64,000 nt of DNA. Source: Ruminococcus sp. (GTDB lineage Bacteria > Bacillota > Clostridia > Oscillospirales > Ruminococcaceae). The DNA lies in the NCBI GenBank assembly GCA_016288815.1, contig JAEELF010000056.1:1-64000 (forward strand), in the 5' to 3' direction. This document shows positions 33,870-42,228 of the stretch, in pieces. The translations under genes were made by a program, and so were the position numbers. Numbering within the stretch: the first letter of the stretch is position 1; each line of letters opens with the position of its first letter. The notes beneath the pieces were generated by a model that saw nothing but the letters and a program-made list of their open reading frames with translations, did no database searches and was not told where the DNA came from.

Positions 33870-34820
33870 TCATATGCCCCATGCCTGAGACACTGTCTCA
33901 GCCGCTTTTTCCGGCAGAAATGCTGTATCTCCGCCCGCGGGGACGGTCAGCCAGTGTATCGCCTCGTTGCGGCGGAGCCATGTCAGCTGGCGCTTGGCGT
34001 AGCGGCGGGTGCTCTGTTTTATGCGGTCTATGCACTCTTCAAGGGGAGCTGTGCCCTCAAAATAGGGTATGAGCTCCTTGTAGCCGATGGCGTTCGCTGC
34101 CGTTGCCATGCCGCTCCTGCGCCAGAGCTCCTCCGCCTCCGCGACGAGCCCGCGCTCCGCCATTATGTCCACTCTACGGTCAGTGCGGGCGTAGAGCTCC
34201 GCTCTGTCCTCGAAGTTTATGCCTATTATCAGAGGCTCGTATGGGCATTCCCCGAGCCGGCTCTCCGCCTTCAGCTCGCTGAACGTCCTGCCCGTCACAT
34301 GGCTGACCTCGAGCGCACGTACCACGCGGATAACGTTGTTAGGGTGTATCGACGCAGCTGCCTCGGGGTCGGTCTCCGCGAGCATTGCGTGGAGTGCCTC
34401 GCAGCCCTGCGTTTCGGCAAGCTTGTACATTTTTGCGCGGTACTCTTCGTCGCTGCCGCCCTCTGCGGCGAACCGGACGTTGCCGAGGAGGGAGTCCACA
34501 TACAGCCCCGTGCCGCCGACCACCACCGGCAGCTTCCCGCGGGAGCTGATCTCGCGTATCTTCTCCCCCGCGAGGGCTACATAGTCCGCGACGCTGAAAG
34601 CTGTGTCCATTTCCAGAACGCCGATGAGGTGGTGCGGTATGCCCTGCATCTCCTCCTCCGACGGCTTCGCGGACGCGATGTCCAGCCCTTTGTATATCTG
34701 CATGGAATCGGCGGAGATGACCTCCCCGCCGTACCTTTTGCAAAGCTCTATGCCGAGCCCGGTCTTCCCGGACGCCGTCGGTCCGACGACTGCCAGCACG
34801 CGCAGCTTACTGTTTTTCAT
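33870..34820 (-). CDS. miaA: tRNA dimethylallyltransferase MiaA
   Basis: A 316-residue enzyme that adds the isopentenyl group to A37 of tRNAs; MiaB, also in this window, then methylthiolates it. Walker A is VGPTASGKTGLGIEL, and SADSMQIYKGLDIASAKPS and VGGTGLYVDSLL are family hallmarks. The start overlaps the end of the preceding 64-residue gene by 14 bp behind AGGAGAAAAAGG. It is a member of the mutS-mutL-miaA-hfq cluster. Confidence 0.95.
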   Translation of the reverse strand: MKNSKLRVLAVVGPTASGKTGLGIELCKRYGGEVISADSMQIYKGLDIASAKPSEEEMQGIPHHLIGVLEMDTAFSVADYVALAGEKIREISSRGKLPVVVGGTGLYVDSLLGNVRFAAEGGSDEEYRAKMYKLAETQGCEALHAMLAETDPEAAASIHPNNVIRVVRALEVSHVTGRTFSELKAESRLGECPYEPLIIGINFEDRAELYARTDRRVDIMAERGLVAEAEELWRRSGMATAANAIGYKELIPYFEGTAPLEECIDRIKQSTRRYAKRQLTWLRRNEAIHWLTVPAGGDTAFLPEKAAETVSQAWGI

Positions 34821-35001
34821 CCTTTTTCTCCTGTTCCAGCCTGTCCAGACGCTTTTTCAGGTGCCGGCAAGACACTGCCGCTATCGCTATGCACACCGCC
34901 GCTCCGACGATCAGAACGACCGCAAGTATCACATACGCCGCTTCGATCATCTCGAAAAAGCCGCTGTAGTGCGACAGGCAGCCCTCATACGCCGCGGTCA
35001 T
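34807..35001 (-). CDS. Small single-pass membrane protein
   Basis: A 64-residue product with one strong membrane helix (VILAVVLIVGAAVCIAIAAV) and a short basic coiled-coil tail (RHLKKRLDRLEQEKKDEK). It overlaps the upstream 98-residue gene by 17 bp and miaA by 14 bp, suggesting a tightly packed operon. The ribosome binding site is weak (GAAGAAG). No family recognised. An alternative start at codon 17 has no better signal. Confidence 0.5.
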   Translation of the reverse strand: MTAAYEGCLSHYSGFFEMIEAAYVILAVVLIVGAAVCIAIAAVSCRHLKKRLDRLEQEKKDEKQ

Positions 35002-35281
35002 CGTCTTCTTCGCGCAGCTCTGCGTCTTCCTCTATCTCCTCCGTCACGCCGGTCTCCTCACCGCTGATCCAGCCGTACAGCGAGGTTATGCTCTTCGCGC
35101 AGAGGGACGCTGCCAGCACTCCCGGCACGAAGATGAGTGCGAACAGCACTGCCGCTCTGACGCAGCGGTTGCGGCTCTTCGCGATGTGCGGCTTCCTGAT
35201 GAACAGGATCATCACCAGCACGAATGTCAGTACAAATCCTATGAGGAACCTTATCAGTATCCCCCTCATCTCTGAGTCCAT
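34985..35281 (-). CDS. Small two-helix membrane protein
   Basis: A 98-residue protein with two hydrophobic helices (ILIRFLIGFVLTFVLVMILF and VRAAVLFALIFVPGVLAASL) and a strongly acidic C terminus (EEIEEDAELREEDDD). It starts behind GGAGGATATC. It lies between mutL and miaA, 26 bp from the MITE-like inverted repeat that separates it from mutL. No family recognised. Confidence 0.62.
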   Translation of the reverse strand: MDSEMRGILIRFLIGFVLTFVLVMILFIRKPHIAKSRNRCVRAAVLFALIFVPGVLAASLCAKSITSLYGWISGEETGVTEEIEEDAELREEDDDRGV

Positions 35282-35307
35282 GATATCCTCCGTGTGTGTA
35301 TTATGTC

Positions 35308-35467
35308 ATACTAATCTCTGACCGGTTCGATAAAAAGATAAGCCGATAGGCGCTCGCTGATTTAGGAAAACGCCCGCAGGCGGGCTGTCGCCCTACAAGG
35401 GCGTTTGACGACGAGCAGCGAGTGGATAGCGGTTTAGTTTTTTATTGGTTCGGTCAGAGATTAGTAT
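35308..35467. mobile_element. MITE-like 160-bp inverted-repeat element
   Basis: Perfect 16-bp terminal inverted repeats (ATACTAATCTCTGACC) at 35308-35323 and 35452-35467. The similarity continues inward over about 70 bp per arm (AATAAAAA, the GCTCGCTG/ACTCGCTG block, AAACGCCC), with a short palindromic centre. No coding capacity. The right end reaches the last base of the mutL stop codon (TGA at 35469-35467). No second copy is in this window. Confidence 0.7.
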
Positions 35468-37443
35468 CAGGTACGCCCGAACTGGTGGGCGATGTTGTTC
35501 TTCGTCATCGTGAACATAACAGGTCTGCCGTGGGGACAGTGCCTGATACGCTCGTCGTTATAGACCTGCTCCACGAGCGATTGCAGCTCGGGCAGGCTGT
35601 TTTTGTCGTTCGCCTTTATCGCGGACTTACAAGCTACAGTATGCAGCATATCGTCTAAAATATGCGACTGCGGGTCGTGGCGGTAGCTGCGCAGGTTCGC
35701 CGCTATCTCCGAAACTATGTCCTCGAGGTCGAGGTCCGTCACGAAGGTCGGCACGGCGGTCGCGGTCACGCAGGGACGGGCGGTGAGATCGAACGTGAAG
35801 CCGAGGTCGCTCAGCAGCTCGAGGTTGTCCTCTATCGCGCTGAACTCGTCCGCGGTGAGCAGCACCTTCACTCCCGTCAGCAGCGACTGGCTGTACTGCC
35901 GGCAGTTTCGGCTCTTCAGTCTCTCGAAGATGATGCGCTCGTGGGCGGCGTGCTTGTCCACCATGACGACGGTGTCGCCTATCTCCGCGATGACGTACAG
36001 TCCGAATGCCTCGCCGATGACCTTTATCTTCGGCTTCTCCGTCCACACGGACTGCGGCTTTTCGGGCTCCTTTGCGGGCTCGGGCGTCTTCGCGAAGGAC
36101 TTCTCGCTGATGTAGCTGAAGCCCTTTATCGGGGCGGGAGCTTCCTCCCTGACGGGCTCCGGGGCAGGTCTGACCGGCTCCGGGGGCGGTGCGGGAGCTG
36201 TGAACGCCGCAGGAGCGGGCTTTTCAGGCTCGGGAACGTGTACAGGCTGAACGTCCGGGACGGTCTGTGTGACGGTCGGCGCGGGAGCAGGAGCAGCGGG
36301 TGCTTCCGGCTGTTGTCCGGCGTTCATGGCGAGCTCAGTCTTCTCTATCTCGTTCACGGGCGTGAAGATGAACTCCTGCTGCGGGAGCTCGGTCACCTCC
36401 GGGACGGGCTTAGTCCAGTCGGTCCTGGGCTTGAGCTCGAATTCGTATATCAGGCCGTCCTTCATCAGGGCGTCCTTTATCGCGAAATATATGGCGTCGG
36501 AGACCGTTTTCTCCTCCGTGAAGCGCACCTCCGCCTTCGTCGGGTGGATATTGACGTCCATTGCGGCGGGCGGGAGGTCTATCATCAGGACGCACGCGGG
36601 GAATTTTCCCGTCATTATCATGTTCGTGTAGGCGCTCTCCAGCGCGACCGAGCACAGCCGCGAGCGGACGTAGCGCCCGTTCACGAAGAAGTTCTGGAAT
36701 GAGCGGTTGGTCTTCGAGTAGAGCGGCTTGACCGTGAATCCGCTCACCTTCACGCCGTGAAACTCATAATCCACGGGGATAAGGTCGCGGGCGAAGTCGC
36801 GTCCGTAGACGGCGTAAACGGCTGAGAACAGCTCGCCGTCGCCGCTCGAGGTGAATTCGGTGCGGTTGTCCCTGATGAGCCTGAACGACACCGCGGGGTG
36901 CGACATCGTGATCTTCTGCATTATCTGGCTGACCGCGTTCGCCTCGGTGACGTCCTTTTTCATGAACTTCTGGCGCGCGGGAACGTTGTAGAAGAGGTCG
37001 CGGATAATTATGGTCGTGCCGTCCGGACAGCCGCCCTGCTCGTGCAGGGTCTCCACGCTGCCCTCGATGTTGTAGAGGGTGCCGTAGGTCTCGCCGCGGA
37101 GCTTCGTCATGACCTCCACGCGCGATACCGCTGCGACAGACGCGAGCGCCTCGCCGCGGAAGCCGAGCGTGCAGATGTTGTCAAGGTCGTCCTTCGTGAC
37201 TATCTTGCTCGTCGCATGGCGCAGAAATGCCGTTGGGACGTCGTCAAACGCCATCCCGCAGCCGTCGTCAGTCACGCGCATATAGGTGGAGCCGCCGTTC
37301 TTTATCTCGACGGTGATGTGCTCCGCGCCCGAATCTATGGAATTTTCCACGAGCTCCTTGATGACCGAGGAGGGTCGCTCGATGACCTCTCCGGCGGCTA
37401 TGAGCTCGGATATCTCCTTGCTCAGTACGTTTATCTGCGGCAT
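35467..37443 (-). CDS. mutL: DNA mismatch repair protein MutL
   Basis: A 658-residue GHKL ATPase that couples MutS to strand removal. N-terminal ATPase motifs are ELVENSIDSGA, DDGCGM and GFRGEALASV (residues ~1-330). A Pro/Ala-rich linker (~370-460) follows, then the dimerisation/endonuclease domain. The metal motif reads VDKHAAHERIIFE, with Lys where most have Gln or Met, and ACKSAIKAND and CPHGRPV are present, so it is an endonuclease-type MutL. The ATG at 37443 follows CGGAGGAAG. The stop lies at the edge of an inverted-repeat element. Confidence 0.95.
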   Translation of the reverse strand: MPQINVLSKEISELIAAGEVIERPSSVIKELVENSIDSGAEHITVEIKNGGSTYMRVTDDGCGMAFDDVPTAFLRHATSKIVTKDDLDNICTLGFRGEALASVAAVSRVEVMTKLRGETYGTLYNIEGSVETLHEQGGCPDGTTIIIRDLFYNVPARQKFMKKDVTEANAVSQIMQKITMSHPAVSFRLIRDNRTEFTSSGDGELFSAVYAVYGRDFARDLIPVDYEFHGVKVSGFTVKPLYSKTNRSFQNFFVNGRYVRSRLCSVALESAYTNMIMTGKFPACVLMIDLPPAAMDVNIHPTKAEVRFTEEKTVSDAIYFAIKDALMKDGLIYEFELKPRTDWTKPVPEVTELPQQEFIFTPVNEIEKTELAMNAGQQPEAPAAPAPAPTVTQTVPDVQPVHVPEPEKPAPAAFTAPAPPPEPVRPAPEPVREEAPAPIKGFSYISEKSFAKTPEPAKEPEKPQSVWTEKPKIKVIGEAFGLYVIAEIGDTVVMVDKHAAHERIIFERLKSRNCRQYSQSLLTGVKVLLTADEFSAIEDNLELLSDLGFTFDLTARPCVTATAVPTFVTDLDLEDIVSEIAANLRSYRHDPQSHILDDMLHTVACKSAIKANDKNSLPELQSLVEQVYNDERIRHCPHGRPVMFTMTKNNIAHQFGRT

Positions 37444-37456
37444 TTTCTTCCTCCGT

Positions 37457-37783
37457 TCAGATGCCAAGTATCTTGAAGCAGTCTGCCTTTTCAAAGGCGT
37501 CGGCTGCCCATTCTGCGAGCTCTGCGGCTATCTCCGCGGCTTCGCCCTGTGCGTTCTGCGTGACACGCTCCCATTCCTCCGGGTAGACGTCCGTCTCGCC
37601 GTAATAGTCATAGTCATCGACGCTGCCGCGCAGGAGCTTTTTCAGCCCCGAGCCGGTCAGCAGGTCGTCGCTCAGATAAAGCGAATCCTCGCCCCAGAAG
37701 CGCTCGTCCCACTCTCCGCTCACGAATTCGTGCCAGAGCGTGCCCTTGCCTTCTATCTGGTCCTTTGTGCAGAAATATCTCAT
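37457..37783 (-). CDS. Uncharacterised acidic protein between mutS and mutL
   Basis: A 108-residue cytoplasmic protein rich in Asp, Glu, Trp and Tyr (WHEFVSGEWDERFWGEDSLY, DDYDYYGETD), with a helical Ala/Glu-rich C-terminal part. It starts one base after the mutS stop and ends 13 bp before mutL, so it is cotranscribed with the mismatch repair genes. No family recognised. The ATG at 37783 is preferred over a GTG at 37792 inside mutS because of its distance to GGAAGG. Confidence 0.6.
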   Translation of the reverse strand: MRYFCTKDQIEGKGTLWHEFVSGEWDERFWGEDSLYLSDDLLTGSGLKKLLRGSVDDYDYYGETDVYPEEWERVTQNAQGEAAEIAAELAEWAADAFEKADCFKILGI

Positions 37784-37784
37784 G

Positions 37785-40409
37785 TCACGCACCGCCTTCC
37801 ATTGCCGAGAGCATATCCCTCAGCAGCTCGCGGCATTCGCCGTCCGAGAGCTCGTCGATGTTGGTCTTTTCGAGCATATTCAGCGCTGCCTCGCGTCCCT
37901 GTCCCGTGAAGCTCATCTGGTCGGTGTCCACCGTGACCGTCACCCTCTCGGATGCGTGGGAGCGCTCCATTTCTTCGAGGAGCTCCTTCGCGCGGGAGAC
38001 TACCTTGGGCGGGAGTCCCGCCAGCTTCGCGACGTCAACGCCGTAGCTCTCGTCCACGCCGCCCCGCACTATCTTGCGCAGGAAGCGTATCGTGCCGCCG
38101 TGCTTGTTCACGGCGATGCTGTAGTTCTTTACGCCCTCAAGCTCGTTTTCAAGCCCGATGAGCTCGTGATAATGCGTCGCGAAGAGCGTCTTGCAGCCGA
38201 GCTTCCGCGACGAGCAGATGTGCTCCGCGACCGCGCGTGCTATGCTCACGCCGTCAAAGGTGGACGTGCCGCGTCCGACCTCGTCGAGTATCACGAGACT
38301 GTCGGGGGTGGCGTTTTTGAGGATATCCGAGACCTCGCTCATCTCCACCATGAACGTGGACTGTCCCGCAGTGAGGTCGTCGGACGCGCCGACGCGGGTG
38401 AATATCTTGTCAACAACGGATATTTTTGCTGAGTCAGCCGGCACGAACGAGCCGATCTGCGCCATGAGCACGATGAGCGCGGTCTGGCGCATATACGTCG
38501 ATTTACCGGACATATTCGGTCCTGTGATTATCGACATCCGGTTCGACTTCATGTCCATGTAGACGTCGTTCGGGACGAACATCTCCTCGGTCAGCATGAG
38601 CTCGACTACGGGGTGTCTGCCCGCCTTGATGTCGATTGAGCCGTCGAGCGATATATCGGGCTTTACATACTGGTTGCGCAGCGCGACCTCCGCGAACGAG
38701 CACAGCACGTCCACTGCCGCGACCGACGAGGCGGTCTTCTGCACGCTCTCAAGCTTGGTAGCGAGGAAGTCCCTGACCTCCGCGAAGATGTCAGCTTCGA
38801 GCATGAGTGCCTTGTCCTTGGCGCCGAGTATCGAATTTTCGGCGTTTTTCAGTTCCTCGGTGATGAAGCGCTCGGCGTTGGCAAGGGTCTGCTTGCGTAT
38901 CCAGCCCTCGGGGATAAGGTCGTAGTAGGAGCGGGTGACCTCGAGGTAGTAGCCGAACACGCGGTTATAGCCTATTTTCAGGTTCTTTATGCCGGTCGAG
39001 TCCTTCTCGCGCTGCTCTATCTCAGTGATGATGTCGCGCCCGTGGTTCATGATGTGGCGCAGTCCGTCGAGCTCCTCGTTGAAGCCCTCCTTTATCACGC
39101 CGCCGTCCTTCACGGAGATGGGCGGCTCGTCCATTATCGCGTTCTCAACAAGGCGGACGATGTCCTCAAGCGTCGAGATATCGGCGTTCAGCTTCGCAAG
39201 GAGCTTTGAGTCGCCCAGCTTGGCAAGCTCCTCCTTTATCATCGGGAGCTGCATCGCCGTCGCGGAAAGAGACTTCAGGTCGCGCGGGTTGGCGCTCTTG
39301 TACATGACCTTCGTCATCAGGCGCTCGAGGTCGTAGACACGCTCGAGCAGCGCTGAGATGTCGGACAGCACCACGCTTTTGCGCGTGAGGGATTCAACTG
39401 CGTCGAGCCTTTCGATTATCCTTGCGGGGCTCTTCAGGGGCTGCTCGATCCAGTTTTTCAGCATTCGCCTGCCCATTGAGGTCTTGGTCGAGTCGAGCAC
39501 CCACAGCAGTGAGCCCTTCTTCTCCTTGCTGCGCAGGGTCTCGGTGAGCTCAAGATTTCTCCTTGCGTTGAGATCGAGCCCCATGAACTGCTCGCCGTTG
39601 AGGAGGGTCAGCTCCGTGAAGCGCGAGACCGAGGTCTTCTGCGTGTCGGTGATGTAGTCGAAAAGCCCGCAAAGGGCGGCGCAGTCCGCTCCGCTCTCAG
39701 ATACGCCGAGCACGCGGATATCCTCCGCGCCGAACACTGATGCGGTCTCCCCTCTTTTCTGCTCCGGGGAGAATCTGTCTGCGTCGCGCAGTGTGACCGC
39801 GCAGTTCAGGCGGGTCTTGATGAAGTCTGCGACATTTTTCAGTGAGAGAAAGCTCTCCGGGAAGATCACCTCCGCCGGCTGGCAGCGGGAGAGCTCGTTT
39901 ATCACGCCTGCCTCGAGGTCCTTGCCCTCAAAGGCGCACAGAGCTGCCTCGCCGGTCGAAATATCGGCAGATGCGACCGCGCAGGTCTTGTCAGTTTCGT
40001 CGTAAAAAATGCTGCAGATGTAGTTGTTGCGCCCGTCGTCGAGCATGGAGCTCTCTGTGAGCGTTCCGGGCGTGACTACGCGGATAACGTCGCGGACGAC
40101 GATACCCTTAGTCTCGGCGGGGTCAGTGAGCTGCTCGCACACTGCGACCCTGAAGCCGAGGTCGATGAGCCGCTTGATGTACATATCCGCGGCGTGGTAC
40201 GGGACTCCGCACATGGGCGCACGCTCCTCGAGACCGCAGTCCCTGCCTGTGAGCGTGAGTTCGAGCGCCTTCGACACCGTCACTGCGTCGTCGAAGAACA
40301 TCTCATAGAAGTCTCCCAGACGGAAGAACAGCACGCAGCCGGGGTATTTGTCCTTGACCTCGAAATACTGCTGCATCATCGGGGATATTTTGCTTCTGTC
40401 GATCTCCAT
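37785..40409 (-). CDS. mutS: DNA mismatch repair protein MutS
   Basis: An 874-residue mismatch sensor. The N-terminal mismatch-binding Phe-x-Glu is in FFRLGDFYEMF. The C-terminal ABC-type ATPase has Walker A TGPNMSGKSTYMRQ, signature region SDDLTAGQSTFMVEM and Walker B LVILDEVGRGTSTFDG. The length is normal. It starts behind AAAGGAG and is followed directly by a small acidic protein and mutL. Confidence 0.97.
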   Translation of the reverse strand: MEIDRSKISPMMQQYFEVKDKYPGCVLFFRLGDFYEMFFDDAVTVSKALELTLTGRDCGLEERAPMCGVPYHAADMYIKRLIDLGFRVAVCEQLTDPAETKGIVVRDVIRVVTPGTLTESSMLDDGRNNYICSIFYDETDKTCAVASADISTGEAALCAFEGKDLEAGVINELSRCQPAEVIFPESFLSLKNVADFIKTRLNCAVTLRDADRFSPEQKRGETASVFGAEDIRVLGVSESGADCAALCGLFDYITDTQKTSVSRFTELTLLNGEQFMGLDLNARRNLELTETLRSKEKKGSLLWVLDSTKTSMGRRMLKNWIEQPLKSPARIIERLDAVESLTRKSVVLSDISALLERVYDLERLMTKVMYKSANPRDLKSLSATAMQLPMIKEELAKLGDSKLLAKLNADISTLEDIVRLVENAIMDEPPISVKDGGVIKEGFNEELDGLRHIMNHGRDIITEIEQREKDSTGIKNLKIGYNRVFGYYLEVTRSYYDLIPEGWIRKQTLANAERFITEELKNAENSILGAKDKALMLEADIFAEVRDFLATKLESVQKTASSVAAVDVLCSFAEVALRNQYVKPDISLDGSIDIKAGRHPVVELMLTEEMFVPNDVYMDMKSNRMSIITGPNMSGKSTYMRQTALIVLMAQIGSFVPADSAKISVVDKIFTRVGASDDLTAGQSTFMVEMSEVSDILKNATPDSLVILDEVGRGTSTFDGVSIARAVAEHICSSRKLGCKTLFATHYHELIGLENELEGVKNYSIAVNKHGGTIRFLRKIVRGGVDESYGVDVAKLAGLPPKVVSRAKELLEEMERSHASERVTVTVDTDQMSFTGQGREAALNMLEKTNIDELSDGECRELLRDMLSAMEGGA

Positions 40410-40433
40410 ATGCTTTGCTCCTTTTGCTTTTTT

Positions 40434-40461
40434 GCGGGACGACGAAGGCGGCGTCCCCTAC
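40434..40461. repeat. REP-like palindrome, copy A
   Basis: GCGGGACGACGAAGGCGGCG-TCCCCTAC: a 28-bp imperfect palindrome in the gap between mutS and the YlbF gene. It differs at three positions from the copy at 55353-55380. Confidence 0.65.
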
Positions 40462-40479
40462 ATCGTGGTTTCCGGAATA

Positions 40480-40884
40480 TCAGTGGCAGCCGCCGCAGGT
40501 AGCGCAGCTTCCCGTGCAGCCGGTGGTCGGCTCGCAGGTGTCGGGATCCTCGCCGTTCGCGCACATCGAGATTATCTGGTTGATGTTGTTCACAAGGCTC
40601 TCGAGAGCGTTCTGTGCGGCGTTGAACACGACCATGTTCTTGTTGGCCATGATCTTCGCGTAGGTGGACTTTATCCCCTCGTCGATCTCCTTGAGGCGGT
40701 CTGCGTCCTTGTCCTCCTTGGTTATCTCGGCTGTCAACTCCTCACGCAGCTTCGTGAACTTCTCGATGTCTGCCTGGAGCTCCTTGTCCTCGTCGTTGAC
40801 CTGCTTTGCAAGGTTGTATGCGATGTAGCGGTCGTCCTGCTGAAGAGCCTTTCCGAGGGCTCTCGTCATTTCCATTATATCCAT
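40480..40884 (-). CDS. YlbF/YmcA family regulator with Cys-rich tail
   Basis: A 134-residue all-helical Com_YlbF-type protein (residues 1-105, ALGKALQQDDRYIAYNLAK at the start). It ends in a seven-Cys tail (CANGEDPDTC, then GCTGSCATCGGCH). In Bacillus subtilis YmcA, YlbF and YaaT form a Fe-S-containing complex that affects RNase Y and development. The gene order miaB-...-this-mutS mirrors B. subtilis ymcB(miaB)-ymcA-cotE-mutS, supporting the YmcA side of the family. The tail probably binds a metal or Fe-S cluster. The start follows AGGAGG. Confidence 0.82.
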   Translation of the reverse strand: MDIMEMTRALGKALQQDDRYIAYNLAKQVNDEDKELQADIEKFTKLREELTAEITKEDKDADRLKEIDEGIKSTYAKIMANKNMVVFNAAQNALESLVNNINQIISMCANGEDPDTCEPTTGCTGSCATCGGCH

Positions 40885-40902
40885 ATTTATCCTCCTGAAT
40901 GG

Positions 40903-42216
40903 TCACTGTGCCGAGACAGCGCGTACCTCGGACTCAGTGTATATGCCGTCTGCGACGTTCGCTGCAGTGCCGCTGTCGAGCTCGTTGTCGCCGCCGAGCC
41001 ATACATAGTGCTCGGTGCTGTGCTCTGCGAGGGCTGCGTCGTATTCGTCCTTCGTGACGGGCTTGTCGTTTATCTTGTACTCGTAGTCAGCTTCGTTCTC
41101 GACTGCGCCGCAGTTGTTGTAGTACTGGAACACCCGGACGAAGCGGCAGTCGCGGATCTCGTAGTCTCCGCCGTATTCGTAGCCCATGTGCATATCGTAG
41201 TTCACTATGGTCTGCGGCTCGACGTTGTAGGTCGTTCCGCCGTAGGTGCCGATAGTGCCTATGCTGCGCAGTCTGCCGTCGAATGTGTAGACAAGGACGC
41301 GGGCAACGTGCGCCCAGCCCTCAGAGATGAACAGCTCCGGTACATCGTCGCCGGTGATGTCGCAGAGCGAGAACGTCGGGTACATCTCCTCATAGGTGCG
41401 TTTATCAGCTATCTCGGTAAGGTACTCGCTGTAGACCTTCTCCCACGATGAGCCGCCGTACAGGGCAAGCTCTATCTCCGTGATGTTCGCGCGGAACTCG
41501 CGTCCGAGGGTTTCCCTGCCGCCGTCGTACATCGCGACCATTTCGTCGTAGGTCTTCTGATCCACGCACTCGTCGTTGACGTAGACGTTGAAGAGCTCAC
41601 CGAGCTCGTTGTACTCGGTGCCGGTGGTGATGACTGTCACGAGCTCGCCGTCGTTCAGACCCATGTAGGAATCAGTCGTTATCCTTACCGTGGTGTTGTA
41701 ATCGCTGTTGACGAGCAGCTTCTTCTCCGGGATATAGTTGATGTAGCCGTATTCGCCTGCCTCACCGATGTAGGTGATGTCGTCGCCCTCGCAGGTATAC
41801 ACTTCAACAGGCTGCTCGTAATTATAGGAGAGGAACAGCTCGGGAGTGCCGTCGGCGTCAAGGTCCTCGAGGGAGAAGCACGTTCCGCCGTCCCAGTCCG
41901 AGCTATAGTCTGGCGAGGCTATGACCGCCATGAGCTTGTTGTAGTAGACGTCCTGCCAGTTTTCGATAACGACTGCGGGCTCAGTCGGGGGCTCGGTGGT
42001 CTCCTCGGTCTCGGGCTCTGTTTCCGGCTCGGACTCTTCATCGTCCTTCTTTTTGCGGGAGCGCTTGGTGGTCTCCTCCTCTTCGCCCTCGTTTTCGTCG
42101 TCGGAGACGGAGGACTTTGAGGACTTCTTCTCTCCTGCGTCCTCGTCGTCATCTCCGCAGGAGAACGCTGCTGTCATCATTCCGAGCGCAAGCAGCAGAC
42201 ATATAAGTTTTTTCAT
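40903..42216 (-). CDS. Acidic lipoprotein, paralogue 1
   Basis: A 437-residue putative lipoprotein. The leader MKKLICLLLALGMMTAAF ends at a Cys, followed by a ~70-residue Glu/Asp/Lys/Thr-rich linker. The rest contains FG-GAP/VCBS-like segments (SLEDLDADGTPELFLSY and SLCDITGDDVPELFIS) typical of calcium-binding beta-propeller repeats. Its leader is nearly identical to that of the next gene upstream, so the two arose by duplication. The function is unknown. Both are carried in the miaB-mutS operon. Confidence 0.72.
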   Translation of the reverse strand: MKKLICLLLALGMMTAAFSCGDDDEDAGEKKSSKSSVSDDENEGEEEETTKRSRKKKDDEESEPETEPETEETTEPPTEPAVVIENWQDVYYNKLMAVIASPDYSSDWDGGTCFSLEDLDADGTPELFLSYNYEQPVEVYTCEGDDITYIGEAGEYGYINYIPEKKLLVNSDYNTTVRITTDSYMGLNDGELVTVITTGTEYNELGELFNVYVNDECVDQKTYDEMVAMYDGGRETLGREFRANITEIELALYGGSSWEKVYSEYLTEIADKRTYEEMYPTFSLCDITGDDVPELFISEGWAHVARVLVYTFDGRLRSIGTIGTYGGTTYNVEPQTIVNYDMHMGYEYGGDYEIRDCRFVRVFQYYNNCGAVENEADYEYKINDKPVTKDEYDAALAEHSTEHYVWLGGDNELDSGTAANVADGIYTESEVRAVSAQ

Positions 42217-42228
42217 TCGTCACTCACC

